A stretch of 35,224 bases of DNA from an uncultured Syntrophomonadaceae bacterium (GCA_944391275.1 CALXSZ010000021.1:1-35224), one strand, 5' to 3'; positions 1 through 8,434 are shown, counted from the first letter of the stretch. Made by a program: numbers and translations. Notes: generated from the sequence alone by a model not told the origin.

Positions 1-1275
1 GCATAGCATTATTCCGACGATCGCCCACACCCCAAAAGCAAAGTCTGGGTTTACCAAAGTGGGTAACGTCAGCCACTCTGCCGGAAGAACCAACGTCCTC
101 ACATCCACCATCGCCTGCAAAATCTGAAGCGCCGTCGTCAAATCGGGCGCCCGGAAAAACACCCACGCCGCGTTCACAAACAGCATCGTAAGAAGCCACC
201 CCATCCAAGCCGGAAGTTTTCCTCCCATGGCTTTAAAGGCTCGCCAAACGACTAAAGCGCATCCATGCAACCCTCCCCAAAGGATAAACGTCCATCCGGC
301 GCCATGCCACAGGCCGCACAACAAAAAAGTAATCCCCGTATTGACTGCTGTACGTACAGCCCCTTTTCGGCTTCCGCCTAACGGAATATAAATATCGTCA
401 CGTAAAAGTCGGCTTAAGGTCATATGCCACCGGCGCCAAAACTCCTGAATATTCGTTGCCCGATACGGGGAATCAAAATTAATCGGCAGCTGAATATGAA
501 ACATACGAGCCGTCCCTAAGGCCATATCCGTGTATCCGCTAAAATCATAATAGATTTGCAAGGTATACGCCAACGATGTAATCCAGGCCTCCGTCATAAT
601 GAGATTTTCCGGAGAACCGAATCCCAAATTCGCCCACTTGCCCAATGTATCGGCAATTAAAACTTTTTTCCCCAGGCCGATGACAAATTGATAAATCCCG
701 GCTGCACATTCTCGGCTGGAAAACCTTTGCCGTTTCGGGTCCCGGAACTGCTCCAGGGTTTCGTCGTGCCGTACGATCGGTCCGGAAATAAGCTGGGGAA
801 AAAAGCTGGCAAATAACAGATAATCCAATAACGTATACTTTTTGACTTGTCCCCGATAAAGATCCACTAAAAAACCAATTTGTTGGAAAGTGTAAAAGCT
901 GATCGCAAGCGGCAAAGCCACGTTTAACAATGGCCACGCGGTTCCCAGTAGGGCGTTTAAGTTTTCTAAGCAAAAATCCACATATTTAAAAAATCCCAGA
1001 AAAAGTAAATTTCCACTTACCCCAACAATCAGAAACCCCTTCGCCATCGCTTTTTTCTTTTGAACCCTTATGAAACGGCCTATGATATAATTAAAGGTTA
1101 AGGACCCTAAAAAAAGCCCCAAAAAAGAAACATTCCACCAGGCATAGAAAAAGAAAGACGCCGCCAGAAGAAAACAGCGCGCCCAAAACTTCGCCTTGAT
1201 ATGCAACAAGAGAAAATATCCTGCCAGTGTCACCGGCAGAAAAAAGAACAGATATTCATACGAATTGAACAACAT
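1..1275 (-). CDS. MBOAT-family membrane O-acyltransferase (AlgI/PatA-like), partial at window edge
   Basis: This is a membrane-bound O-acyltransferase of the AlgI/DltB superfamily. Such enzymes move acyl (often acetyl) groups across the membrane onto extracellular polysaccharides or wall polymers. I translated 425 codons from an ATG at 1275 with GAAGGAG about 10 nt upstream; the frame is still open at base 1, so the C-terminus is missing. The N-terminal half has many hydrophobic segments. Family landmarks are FSGYTDMALG (about 245-254), FWRRWHMTLSRLLRDDIYIP (about 279-298) and GLWHGAGW (about 321-328), whose His324 matches the presumed catalytic histidine. It starts 45 nt after the ABC ATPase gene with no clear terminator between, so co-transcription is possible. 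The substrate cannot be read from the sequence. A partner AlgJ/DltD-like gene may lie beyond the edge. Confidence 0.9.
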   Translation of the reverse strand, partial: MLFNSYEYLFFFLPVTLAGYFLLLHIKAKFWARCFLLAASFFFYAWWNVSFLGLFLGSLTFNYIIGRFIRVQKKKAMAKGFLIVGVSGNLLFLGFFKYVDFCLENLNALLGTAWPLLNVALPLAISFYTFQQIGFLVDLYRGQVKKYTLLDYLLFASFFPQLISGPIVRHDETLEQFRDPKRQRFSSRECAAGIYQFVIGLGKKVLIADTLGKWANLGFGSPENLIMTEAWITSLAYTLQIYYDFSGYTDMALGTARMFHIQLPINFDSPYRATNIQEFWRRWHMTLSRLLRDDIYIPLGGSRKGAVRTAVNTGITFLLCGLWHGAGWTFILWGGLHGCALVVWRAFKAMGGKLPAWMGWLLTMLFVNAAWVFFRAPDLTTALQILQAMVDVRTLVLPAEWLTLPTLVNPDFAFGVWAIVGIMLC

Positions 1276-1320
1276 GGGTTTGAAACTCCTTCATGGCGCT
1301 TTATGGCGTTTCCCATTTTT

Positions 1321-2121
1321 TTATAACTGCAATAGCATTCGGTCGTTTTCCAGTTTTTCCCCTTGGTTCTTTTGGTTAAAAAGTTCAACTAACCCCTCTA
1401 CCGTCATGTTTTGTCGTTCTTCCCCTTCAAGATCCAAAATGATTCCACCTTCGTTCATCATAATGGTACGGTTGCCATACGACAAAGCTTGCTGCATATT
1501 ATGCGTAACCATGAGCGTCGTTAGTTGGTTCTTCCCCACAATTTCTCGGGTAAGTTCCATCACTTTCCTGGCGCTGGCCGGATCTAACGCTGCGGTGTGT
1601 TCATCCAAAAGCAATACCTTCGGCATAACAAGAGTCGCCATCAACAGCGTGAGGGCTTGCCGTTGCCCGCCGGATAACAGTCCGACTTTATCTTTCATCC
1701 GATCTTCTAATCCTAAATCTAAGCGGGACAATTGTTCTTTTAAGTAAGCGCTTTCTTTCGAACTGATCCCCGGCTGCAAACCATGCTGTTGGCCTTTCAT
1801 CAATGCCATAGCTAGATTTTCCTCGATCGTCATAGCATAAGCCGTTCCCAGTAAAGGATCTTGAAAAACGCGCCCAACAAAACGGGAACGTTTATATTCT
1901 GGCCAAAAGCTGATATCCACATCGTCCAAAAAAATCCGCCCGCAATCCATCTCGTACACGCCGGAAATACTATTCAATAATGTGGATTTTCCCGAACCAT
2001 TGGATCCAATAACGGTAACAAAATCGCCGTCTTTTAATGTAAAAGAAACATTTTTTAACGCTTGTTTTTCATTAATCGTGCCTTGCCCGAATGTAAGACT
2101 GACATGTTGAATTTCTAACAT
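1321..2121 (-). CDS. trpZ: ABC transporter ATP-binding protein, TrpZ-like
   Basis: This cytoplasmic ATPase subunit, 266 aa, powers the importer encoded by the two genes upstream. Visible motifs are Walker A GSNGSGKS (about 39-46), a Q-loop glutamine near 87, the signature LSGGQR (about 149-154), Walker B VLLLDE (about 169-174, with catalytic Glu174) and an H-loop VTHN near 210. It belongs to the ATPase family (COG1101) that pairs with COG2984 binding proteins and COG4120 permeases. The ATG at 2121 follows GGGGGAAC. The gene lies 79 nt after the permease and is the last member of the T-box-controlled unit. The symbol rests on the neighbours and the Trp-type T-box; transport of another small molecule is possible. 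Confidence 0.88.
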   Translation of the reverse strand: MLEIQHVSLTFGQGTINEKQALKNVSFTLKDGDFVTVIGSNGSGKSTLLNSISGVYEMDCGRIFLDDVDISFWPEYKRSRFVGRVFQDPLLGTAYAMTIEENLAMALMKGQQHGLQPGISSKESAYLKEQLSRLDLGLEDRMKDKVGLLSGGQRQALTLLMATLVMPKVLLLDEHTAALDPASARKVMELTREIVGKNQLTTLMVTHNMQQALSYGNRTIMMNEGGIILDLEGEERQNMTVEGLVELFNQKNQGEKLENDRMLLQL

Positions 2122-2200
2122 AACTTGTTCCCCCGCTCTCTATGTATGGCCGCACTTCCCTCGTTATCGACTTGCCCTTCGTGCATTCTTCTTTGAAAAA

Positions 2201-3088
2201 TTATCCCTTTCGTCTTTTTTGCCATAAAAAGTATTTCGCCTTAAGTACAGGAAGCGATAACGCCAGGGTAACAATGATCGCAGAAACCAATTTTAAATCC
2301 GTTGAAGGCATCCCCAAGTTCAGCGCAAAAGCAATAACAATCCGATAAACGATCGCCCCCAAAACAACCGCAAGTAAGCGTCGGAATAGCGAACGAATTC
2401 CAAAAATCACTTCGCCAATAATCACGGAGGCTAATCCAATCACCACCATTCCAACGCCCATACTAATATCGCAATAGCTTTGATATTGAGCAAGTACCGC
2501 GCCGCATAACCCGACCAATCCATTGGCCAGAGCCATCCCCGCTAAAATCATTTTGCTCGTATCGACTCCTAAAGCCCGGACCATCTGTTGATTATCACCT
2601 GTTCCGCGTAAAATAAAACCAAAACGGGTTTTTAAAAATCCATAGAGCAACCCAATGACCAGTAACAAAAGGGCCAAAGGAATCAGCCATTCAGCCTGAT
2701 CCGCCAGGGGCGTTCCTTCTAGGCTTTGAAAGATTGTTGGTTGATTCAGTAGTGAAATATTGGCGCGATTCCCCATGATACGCAGATTAACGGAATAAAG
2801 TCCCAGCATAACCAAGATCCCGGCTAACAACGGTTGGATTTTCAGATGCGTATTTAATACCGCAGTCACCATACCCGCCACAGCGGACGCCAGGAATCCA
2901 GCCGGCAACGCCAGCCAGGGATGTCCCGCAACACAAAAAACCGCCGAAACAGCAGCTCCGGTTACGAAGCTGCTGTCTACGGTCAAATCCGGAATATCCA
3001 ACGTCCGAAAAGAAATAAACACGCCGACCGCCATAATGGCGTAAATCATTCCCAAAATAATGGCGCCCTGAAATGCGATTATCGTCAT
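2201..3088 (-). CDS. trpY: ABC transporter permease, TrpY-like
   Basis: This integral membrane permease of 295 aa is almost entirely hydrophobic, with about eight predicted spans. It resembles the LivH/RbsC-type BPD_transp_2 fold and the COG4120 permeases found beside COG2984 binding proteins. An N-terminal stretch with SFRTLDIPDLTVDSSF follows the first span and matches this subgroup. The ATG lies 7 nt after the trpX stop. A CAGGAG ribosome binding site overlaps the end of trpX, which suggests coupled translation. With trpX and trpZ it completes a binding-protein-dependent importer, expected to be for tryptophan given the TGG specifier in the leader. Substrate choice is an inference, since no substrate contact can be read from the permease. 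Confidence 0.88.
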   Translation of the reverse strand: MTIIAFQGAIILGMIYAIMAVGVFISFRTLDIPDLTVDSSFVTGAAVSAVFCVAGHPWLALPAGFLASAVAGMVTAVLNTHLKIQPLLAGILVMLGLYSVNLRIMGNRANISLLNQPTIFQSLEGTPLADQAEWLIPLALLLLVIGLLYGFLKTRFGFILRGTGDNQQMVRALGVDTSKMILAGMALANGLVGLCGAVLAQYQSYCDISMGVGMVVIGLASVIIGEVIFGIRSLFRRLLAVVLGAIVYRIVIAFALNLGMPSTDLKLVSAIIVTLALSLPVLKAKYFLWQKRRKG

Positions 3089-3095
3089 CGTATCG

Positions 3096-4112
3096 TTACT
3101 CCTGACTTGTCAAAATCGTCGCCCGATCCATAACGGTCTGCGGAATTTCGATTCCAAGTGCTTCCGCCGTATCTTCATTCAAGTAAACGGCAAAATCGTT
3201 CATGGTGACCACCGGAATGTCCGCCGGGTTTTCTCCATTTAGAATACGCGCCGCAATTTTTCCGGTTTCATCGCCTAACATCGTATAATTCACTCCACAC
3301 GTCGCTAATCCGCCATCCTGCACCATGGAATCCGCTCCGACATAAACCGGCGTCCCAGAATCAATCGCCGTCTTAGCAACCAACGGCATAGCAGTTGCAA
3401 CGGTATTGTCGATGGGAGAGAAAACGGCGTCCACACGCCCCATTAAAGAAGTAACCGCTTGCTGCACTTCAGAGGAATTGGTAACCGTCGCTTCAATCAC
3501 TTCTATGCCGTTTTCTTCCGCATACGCCTTCAAATCACGGATAACCGACATGGAATTGGTTTCTCCAGTATTATACAATGCGCCAATGGTCTTTAAATCC
3601 GGTTGAATTTCTCTGGCCAAATCCATAATTGCGGAAGCCGACACTGCATCGGACGTTCCAGTGACATTTCCTCCCGGGTTATTCAAATCAGCTACCAGAC
3701 CCGCTTCAATCGGATCGGTAACGGCTGAGAAAACAATCGGAATATCTTTCGTCCTTCCAGCGGCCGATTGGGCGGCTGGAGTCGCAATCGCAACAATCAA
3801 ATCATAATCGTTCTCTACAAACTTTTGACAGATAGTTTGCTGATTGGTCGGATCATTCTGAGCATTTTGGTAATCAATGGTTACGGTTTGTCCATCAACA
3901 AATCCTTCCTCCGCCAAAGACGCAATAATACCTTCATAAATCGTATTAAGCGACGGATGTTCAACCAACTGAATAATACCAATTGTTGGCATATCCTGTG
4001 TCGTATCCGCTTGAGACGTTGCATTCTCCGATGTTTCCTCCGTTCCACATCCCACGGCAAACATTCCAAGCAGACCTGTCAATAATAACGCTGCAATTTT
4101 GTTCTTTGTCAT
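3096..4112 (-). CDS. trpX: ABC transporter substrate-binding lipoprotein, TrpX-like
   Basis: This is a secreted, lipid-anchored binding protein of 338 aa in the ABC_sub_bind family (PF04392, COG2984). It starts with a short basic N-terminus, a hydrophobic core, and AVGC with the lipidated Cys at residue 22; Ala at -3 makes the lipobox slightly atypical. The mature part has the family pattern GIIQLVEHPSLNTIYEGI, then a two-lobe Rossmann-like body. I chose the ATG at 4112 because AAGGAAGGG lies just upstream and the signal peptide begins there. An in-frame start at 4244 would lie inside the T-box RNA and put a non-signal segment first. It leads a three-gene importer unit under a Trp-type T-box, so tryptophan or a related indole compound is the expected ligand. 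Confidence 0.9.
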   Translation of the reverse strand: MTKNKIAALLLTGLLGMFAVGCGTEETSENATSQADTTQDMPTIGIIQLVEHPSLNTIYEGIIASLAEEGFVDGQTVTIDYQNAQNDPTNQQTICQKFVENDYDLIVAIATPAAQSAAGRTKDIPIVFSAVTDPIEAGLVADLNNPGGNVTGTSDAVSASAIMDLAREIQPDLKTIGALYNTGETNSMSVIRDLKAYAEENGIEVIEATVTNSSEVQQAVTSLMGRVDAVFSPIDNTVATAMPLVAKTAIDSGTPVYVGADSMVQDGGLATCGVNYTMLGDETGKIAARILNGENPADIPVVTMNDFAVYLNEDTAEALGIEIPQTVMDRATILTSQE

Positions 4113-4182
4113 TTTTTTCCCTTCCTTTGATCTTTTTTTGATCTTTTTTCTACTGCCTTTCCCGCATAGAATAAAATGATTA

Positions 4183-4221
4183 TAAAAAACAAAAATCTGC
4201 CCTTTATTCAAAGGACAGATT
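4183..4221 (-). terminator. T-box intrinsic terminator upstream of trpX
   Basis: A 12-bp stem (one G-U pair) is formed by 4194-4205 and 4210-4221 around a 4-nt loop. On the minus strand it is followed by a U-rich run at 4183-4193. It lies just after the T-box sequence and 71 nt before the trpX start, where a T-box terminator is expected. Confidence 0.92.
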
Positions 4222-4474
4222 CTTTCATTCATCTGCGGTGCCACCTTTATTGACGCTAAACTTGCGTCCCCTCATTTTCAAGATGCATACTGCCATCTCC
4301 GTTATTAACGCCAACGCTGCGTCGCCAGCTACACAAAAGGAGATTCATTCCCCTTTCTTCACCGCGCCCTCCAAGGCCCATCCTCCGCCGCGCATTCGCC
4401 GAGTTCCCACCTTTCTCAGCTCTCTTTAGAACCGCTTGACGGCCTCTTTCCTCTTCAACGGTTTAATTGTTATG
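4183..4474 (-). ncRNA. T-box riboswitch leader of the trpXYZ-type operon, TGG (Trp) specifier
   Basis: Reading the minus strand, the leader contains GAGGAAAGAG (stem I base), AGAGAGCTG and GGTGGGAACTCGGC (distal stem I). It also contains the T-box sequence GGTGGCACCGC at 4235-4245, which would pair with the uncharged tRNA acceptor end, and then an intrinsic terminator. Opposite the stem I 5' side, a GGCC/GGCC helix is followed by TTGGAGG. The triplet TGG at 4371-4373, followed by a purine, is the best specifier codon, pointing to tRNA-Trp. Uncharged tRNA would stabilise the antiterminator and switch on the importer when tryptophan is scarce. The T-box call is firm. The specifier was read by eye, so it is likely rather than certain. 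Confidence 0.9.
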
Positions 4475-5257
4475 TTAATTAGTATAATTTTTCATTGGTT
4501 CGTTGTCAACTATTTTCTCTTCATCCTCATACTGAATCCGGTACAGCGCTAACCCCTGTGGGGGCGCGGTCTTTCCCCCCAGGCTTCGTTTTCCTGTTTG
4601 AAGCATCTTTTGAAAGACGTCCTCCGGAAGGCGTCCGCGTCCGACGTCTATCAAAGTCCCCGCAATGATGCGTACCATATTGTACAAAAAACCATTAGCC
4701 TGGATAAACAGCCGTATCCAATCGTCCTCCTTGACCAATTCGCACTGGATAACCTTTCGCACATACTGTTTTACGCTGCTTCGGGTCGCGCAAAACGCGC
4801 GAAAATCATGTTCTCCGACCAAATCCTTACAAGCTCTTTGCATGACGGTCTCATCAAGCTGAAATTTTATGCAACAAGCATATCGTTGATAGATACTCTT
4901 CCCTTTGTTTCCTTGATATATTTGATACAAATACGTTTTTGTATGCGGCGAAAATCGAGGGTGAAAAGTTTCAGGAATTTCGGAGCTTTCCTGAATATGA
5001 ATATCTTGGGGCAAATAGTAATTTAAAATTTGCGCCCAGCGTTCGCCCGGAATACGCGTGTCGGACGTAAAAGCCGCTACTTGCTCCCAGGCATGAACGC
5101 CGGCGTCCGTGCGTCCCGCTCCATCAATCCGCACGTTTCCTCCCCCTGCTTTCCAAATCGCCTTTTCCAGTTCCGCTTGAATGGTATTGGCATTTTCCTG
5201 GATTTGAAAGCCATGGTACGCTGTCCCATCGTAATCGAGACGTAACTTAATCCGCAT
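4475..5257 (-). CDS. truA: tRNA pseudouridine(38-40) synthase TruA
   Basis: TruA converts uridines 38-40 of the tRNA anticodon arm to pseudouridine. The 260-aa protein has the family start RLDYDGTAYHGFQIQ, the catalytic loop GAGRTDAGVHA (about 46-56, with the nucleophile Asp in RTDAG), and the C-terminal GFLYNMVRIIAGTLIDVGRG signature. The ATG at 5257 follows a GGAG motif. It lies 35 nt after the glycoside hydrolase gene. In many Bacillota truA follows rplQ via ecfA1-ecfA2-ecfT and precedes rplM-rpsI; here neither neighbour group is present in the window. Its last codons double as the promoter of the next unit. Confidence 0.96.
   Translation of the reverse strand: MRIKLRLDYDGTAYHGFQIQENANTIQAELEKAIWKAGGGNVRIDGAGRTDAGVHAWEQVAAFTSDTRIPGERWAQILNYYLPQDIHIQESSEIPETFHPRFSPHTKTYLYQIYQGNKGKSIYQRYACCIKFQLDETVMQRACKDLVGEHDFRAFCATRSSVKQYVRKVIQCELVKEDDWIRLFIQANGFLYNMVRIIAGTLIDVGRGRLPEDVFQKMLQTGKRSLGGKTAPPQGLALYRIQYEDEEKIVDNEPMKNYTN
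4481..4509 (-). promoter_or_regulatory. Sigma-A type promoter for the T-box/trpXYZ unit, inside the truA 3' end
   Basis: On the minus strand TTGACA (4509-4504) and TATACT (4486-4481) are separated by exactly 17 nt, a near-perfect housekeeping promoter. Transcription would start near 4474, at the truA stop codon and just ahead of T-box stem I. The promoter lies inside the truA coding sequence, so the two units abut with no free spacer. Confidence 0.85.
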
Positions 5258-5292
5258 TTTCTCCGGCTCCCCTGTTCCTGAATTCAGCTAGC

Positions 5293-6996
5293 CTATTCGA
5301 TCTCGCCACGGAAACCTCGGCGGAAAACTTCAATAGCTTGGGCATTATCATTGATAAAATATGGACGCGCAATGTCTCCATTCGGAGCCATATCTCGGCC
5401 GTCCCACCAAACCGCCATCTTAAGGTGCGGATAGTTTTTCAAATGTCGAAACATCTCTTCCACCCAAAGAGCCTTGTCGCCACCGATGCTGCTGCAAGCA
5501 AATTCCGTAATCATCATCGGTTTGGAACTATAGGCCAATACTTTTTTATAAATCGGATCATAAATTTCCGCAAAACTCCGCCACGTTTCTCCGCTGCTTG
5601 CATAATAGGTTCCGGTGTTATAACCTGTTAATCCAATAACGTCGACATATTCATCTCCAGGATAATACAGTGTTTCATAGTTCCATTTATAGTTGGGATA
5701 AGCCCGCTCATTTGGGTTCCATACCCAGATTGTATTTTCCAACGCCCCTTCGGATCGGAAAATTTCATAAACATATCGATAAAAGGCTCTGTAAATGGAT
5801 GTATCCCGGGAAGTGTGGTAGGCCGAATATGGACACCAGTCGCCGTTCATTTCATTTCCTAGGCGGAAAATGACTGGATGAGCAAATTCCGCAACATCTG
5901 CGGCAAATTGATGTAGAAAATCATCATACGTACCATTCAAAACCTGATAAACCATATTCCCTTCTTCAGCTTCATAATTGTTGTTCGTTTGCAACGTTAA
6001 TTCCAGTACGCGTCCTTCAGCATAAGATGCATCCAATACCTGGTCAATGGGATAATCCTGATAATTTTTGTGAATATGGCTATAATATAACAAAACAGGG
6101 AACTGATATTGCAACTCCGCTTCTTTTTGTTTCAACGGCAATAAATTCTGCGGCGCGCTAGGTTCGAAAAGTCCCCAAGTCAAAGGGCCGTCCTCTAAGA
6201 AATATTCTTGGTAATAAGCTTGTGTTTCTTCATTCCAAACATGGGACACGGCACTTTGGACCGTTTGATTACTTCCTAAAGCCGAACGACTCATCGTTGT
6301 AAAACTATTTAAAATTGTATCGTATCCTCCACACTCTGCAATCGGTTTTTCGGTTTTAATGAAAATATTATAAACGCTCAAGCCATCTATAATATCCAAC
6401 GATGTGTAATAATTCCGGTCCTCTTCGATCCGAGAAAGCTTATCCCGATGCCAAAGATAGATCTGCACATCTCGTCCGTTAATTTTTTGGGTCGTTTTTA
6501 AGTCCTTGATATCCGCCGAGGAATTGTCTACGCCCTTATAACTATAAACGAGGTAAGAATCCACTTCGCTACGATTGTTAAAATCTTCCCGGTAAATTTC
6601 AATATGCTGGTCGTCCGAATTTAATACGGCGCACAATCCGGATAAATTCATATTTTGCACAGTAATTTGTCCAGGTAAGATCATCGAATATCCATCGACA
6701 TAATTATAAAATCGAGTCCCTCCCCCAGTCACCGGTTCCAGACGGTAACGTCCCTGCGGATCCTGATAATTGCTTTGCGGAGCCGTTTTTAAATTGGTCT
6801 CAGGAATTTCTCCACTTACAATGATCGTTTCTTTGGATTTATTTTTGCTTTGATTGGTTGCATTTTCTTCTTGAATGGTTACTAATTGATTCTGGCTAAC
6901 AGCTACCCATCCGTCCGCTAAAACCAGATGGGGAAACCCGATGAAGCAAACGCACAACAGGCTGACTATAAAGATTTTTTTCTTTTTCCCAAACAT
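5293..6996 (-). CDS. Secreted glycoside hydrolase, GH26 (beta-mannanase-like)
   Basis: This 567-aa exported protein has a signal peptide (four lysines, then a hydrophobic core ending near VLADG, residue 28). Residues about 30-250 form an N-terminal region I do not recognise. From about 270 a TIM-barrel domain matches GH26: TWGLFEP at its start, RLGNEMNGDWCPY with the acid/base Glu382, GLTGYN near 455-460, MMITEFACSS with the nucleophile Glu498, and AVWWDGRD near 528-535. GH26 enzymes cleave beta-1,4-mannans or mixed beta-glucans with retention; the substrate here is unknown. No lipobox or sorting motif is seen, so it is probably released or held by the uncleaved signal. The gene starts just after the ribosomal operon terminator, and I see no convincing promoter of its own. 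Confidence 0.85.
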   Translation of the reverse strand: MFGKKKKIFIVSLLCVCFIGFPHLVLADGWVAVSQNQLVTIQEENATNQSKNKSKETIIVSGEIPETNLKTAPQSNYQDPQGRYRLEPVTGGGTRFYNYVDGYSMILPGQITVQNMNLSGLCAVLNSDDQHIEIYREDFNNRSEVDSYLVYSYKGVDNSSADIKDLKTTQKINGRDVQIYLWHRDKLSRIEEDRNYYTSLDIIDGLSVYNIFIKTEKPIAECGGYDTILNSFTTMSRSALGSNQTVQSAVSHVWNEETQAYYQEYFLEDGPLTWGLFEPSAPQNLLPLKQKEAELQYQFPVLLYYSHIHKNYQDYPIDQVLDASYAEGRVLELTLQTNNNYEAEEGNMVYQVLNGTYDDFLHQFAADVAEFAHPVIFRLGNEMNGDWCPYSAYHTSRDTSIYRAFYRYVYEIFRSEGALENTIWVWNPNERAYPNYKWNYETLYYPGDEYVDVIGLTGYNTGTYYASSGETWRSFAEIYDPIYKKVLAYSSKPMMITEFACSSIGGDKALWVEEMFRHLKNYPHLKMAVWWDGRDMAPNGDIARPYFINDNAQAIEVFRRGFRGEIE

Positions 6997-7034
6997 TCCT
7001 CTTCCTATCCTTTTTCCTTTCTTTCCGTGATTTT

Positions 7035-7080
7035 AAAAAAGAGCTGTACCAACACAGCCTCTGCTATTTTGATACAGCTC
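7035..7080 (-). terminator. Intrinsic terminator ending the ribosomal superoperon after rplQ
   Basis: On the minus strand GAGCTGTA (7080-7073) pairs with TACAGCTC (7048-7041) and is followed by six T (7040-7035). It lies 43 nt after the rplQ stop and before the GH26 gene, marking the end of the S10-spc-alpha run. Confidence 0.88.
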
Positions 7081-7122
7081 CTTCCGTATTTATCTACGAA
7101 ATTTTTTCCGCTATCCCAGCCA

Positions 7123-7461
7123 TTATACCAATTCAATAATCGCCATTGGCGCACCGTCGCCCCGACGAAAGCCAACTTTTGTAATGCGCGTATAGCCTCC
7201 TTGTTTCGTTTCAAAACGAGGAGCTAAAGTTGTAAACAATTTTTTAATCGCTTCTTCATCCATCAGATAGGACGCCGCCTGGCGTCTTGCATGCAAATCG
7301 CCGCGTTTACCCAACGTAATCATTTTTTCTGCAATACTTCCAATTTCTTTGGCTCGCGTTTCAGTTGTTGTAATCTTCTCTTGCTTTAAAAGTGAAGTAA
7401 CCGCATTCCGTAAAAGCGCCCGCCGATGATCACTTCGAAAGCCGAGTTTCCGATATCCCAC
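7123..7461 (-). CDS. rplQ: 50S ribosomal protein L17
   Basis: L17 is a large-subunit protein near the peptide exit tunnel. The 112-aa product starts MGYRKLGFRSDHRRALLRN, the family signature, and ends GAPMAIIELV; its length is typical of Bacillota. It begins with GTG at 7461, preceded by GAGGGGGG. As the last gene of the alpha operon it lies 16 nt after rpoA and is followed by the intrinsic terminator at 7035-7080. Confidence 0.97.
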   Translation of the reverse strand: MGYRKLGFRSDHRRALLRNAVTSLLKQEKITTTETRAKEIGSIAEKMITLGKRGDLHARRQAASYLMDEEAIKKLFTTLAPRFETKQGGYTRITKVGFRRGDGAPMAIIELV

Positions 7462-7477
7462 TTATAACCCCCCTCTC

Positions 7478-8434
7478 TTAATCTTCAGGTTTTTTAAAGG
7501 TAAAACCCAATTCATTTAATTTTCTTTCAATTTCTTCCAGAGATTTTTGTCCGAGGTTTCTGATTTTGCTCATTTCTTCCCGTGTTTTACCGATTAAATC
7601 ATTTACGGTATTAATATTGGCACGTTTTAACCCATTTGACGCCCGTACGGATAATTCCATCTCTTCAATGGACATATCCAAAACTTTGTCGCGTTTTTCT
7701 TCTTCTTTTTCAATCAAAATTTCGACTTCTGCGTAGGTGTCGTCAATTTCTGTAAACAATTCCAGATATTCCATCAGAATCCGCGCGGAAAGACTAATCG
7801 CTTCCGATGGGCTAATACTGCCATTGGTCCAAATTTCCAAAATCAGCTTGTCATAATCGGTTCGTTTGCCTACGCGCGCTGTTTCGACTGTATAGTTTAC
7901 CTTGACGACCGGGGTGTAAATGGAATCAACTGGCAGCAAACCAATGATTTCTTCGGATTTAATGGGCTGCTGATCCGCATTGACATAACCACGTCCTCTT
8001 TCTACCGTAAATTCGATATCCAGCTTTCCGTCATCATCCAAGGTGGCCAGATGCAATTCTGGATTTAAGATGGTTACTTCCGCATCTGTTTCAATATCCC
8101 CAGCCGTTACTTCTCCGGGACCTTGCGCTGTTAAATGTAAGGTTTTTCTTTCATTTCCGGTATAAGAAATAACAATTTGCTTGACATTCAGGATAATTTC
8201 CGTAGTATCTTCCAATACCCCTGGAATTGTTGAAAATTCATGCATCACGCCGTCCATTTTAAAGGAAGTGACGGCTGCTCCCGGCAAAGAGGATAGGAGT
8301 ACCCGTCTTAACGAGTTTCCTAATGTGGTACCATATCCTCTTTCTAGCGGTTCAACAACAAATTTCCCATAGTTGCTGTTTTTGTCATTTTCCCATTCAA
8401 CCTTTTCGATCCGCGGTTTTTCCATCCCAAGCAT
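7478..8434 (-). CDS. rpoA: DNA-directed RNA polymerase subunit alpha
   Basis: RpoA dimerises to nucleate assembly of the beta and beta-prime subunits, and contacts UP elements and activators through its C-terminal domain. The 318-aa protein has the N-terminal domain with ERGYGTTLGNSLRRVLLSS (about 28-46) and an alpha-CTD with SNGLKRANINTVNDLIG and IRNLGQKSLEEIERKL. I chose ATG 8434 because AAAAGGGGGA lies 9 nt upstream. A longer frame opening at TTG 8455 would use that Shine-Dalgarno as coding sequence. It lies between rpsD and rplQ, the standard alpha operon position. Confidence 0.97.
   Translation of the reverse strand: MLGMEKPRIEKVEWENDKNSNYGKFVVEPLERGYGTTLGNSLRRVLLSSLPGAAVTSFKMDGVMHEFSTIPGVLEDTTEIILNVKQIVISYTGNERKTLHLTAQGPGEVTAGDIETDAEVTILNPELHLATLDDDGKLDIEFTVERGRGYVNADQQPIKSEEIIGLLPVDSIYTPVVKVNYTVETARVGKRTDYDKLILEIWTNGSISPSEAISLSARILMEYLELFTEIDDTYAEVEILIEKEEEKRDKVLDMSIEEMELSVRASNGLKRANINTVNDLIGKTREEMSKIRNLGQKSLEEIERKLNELGFTFKKPED

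Noticed and set aside
545..973. Minus-strand open frame of 142 codons inside the MBOAT gene
   Set aside because: It is in another frame of a gene with clear family motifs and its translation resembles no protein.
4113..4244. In-frame extension of trpX back to an ATG at 4244
   Set aside because: It runs through the T-box and its terminator and would bury the signal peptide; ATG 4112 has a good ribosome binding site.
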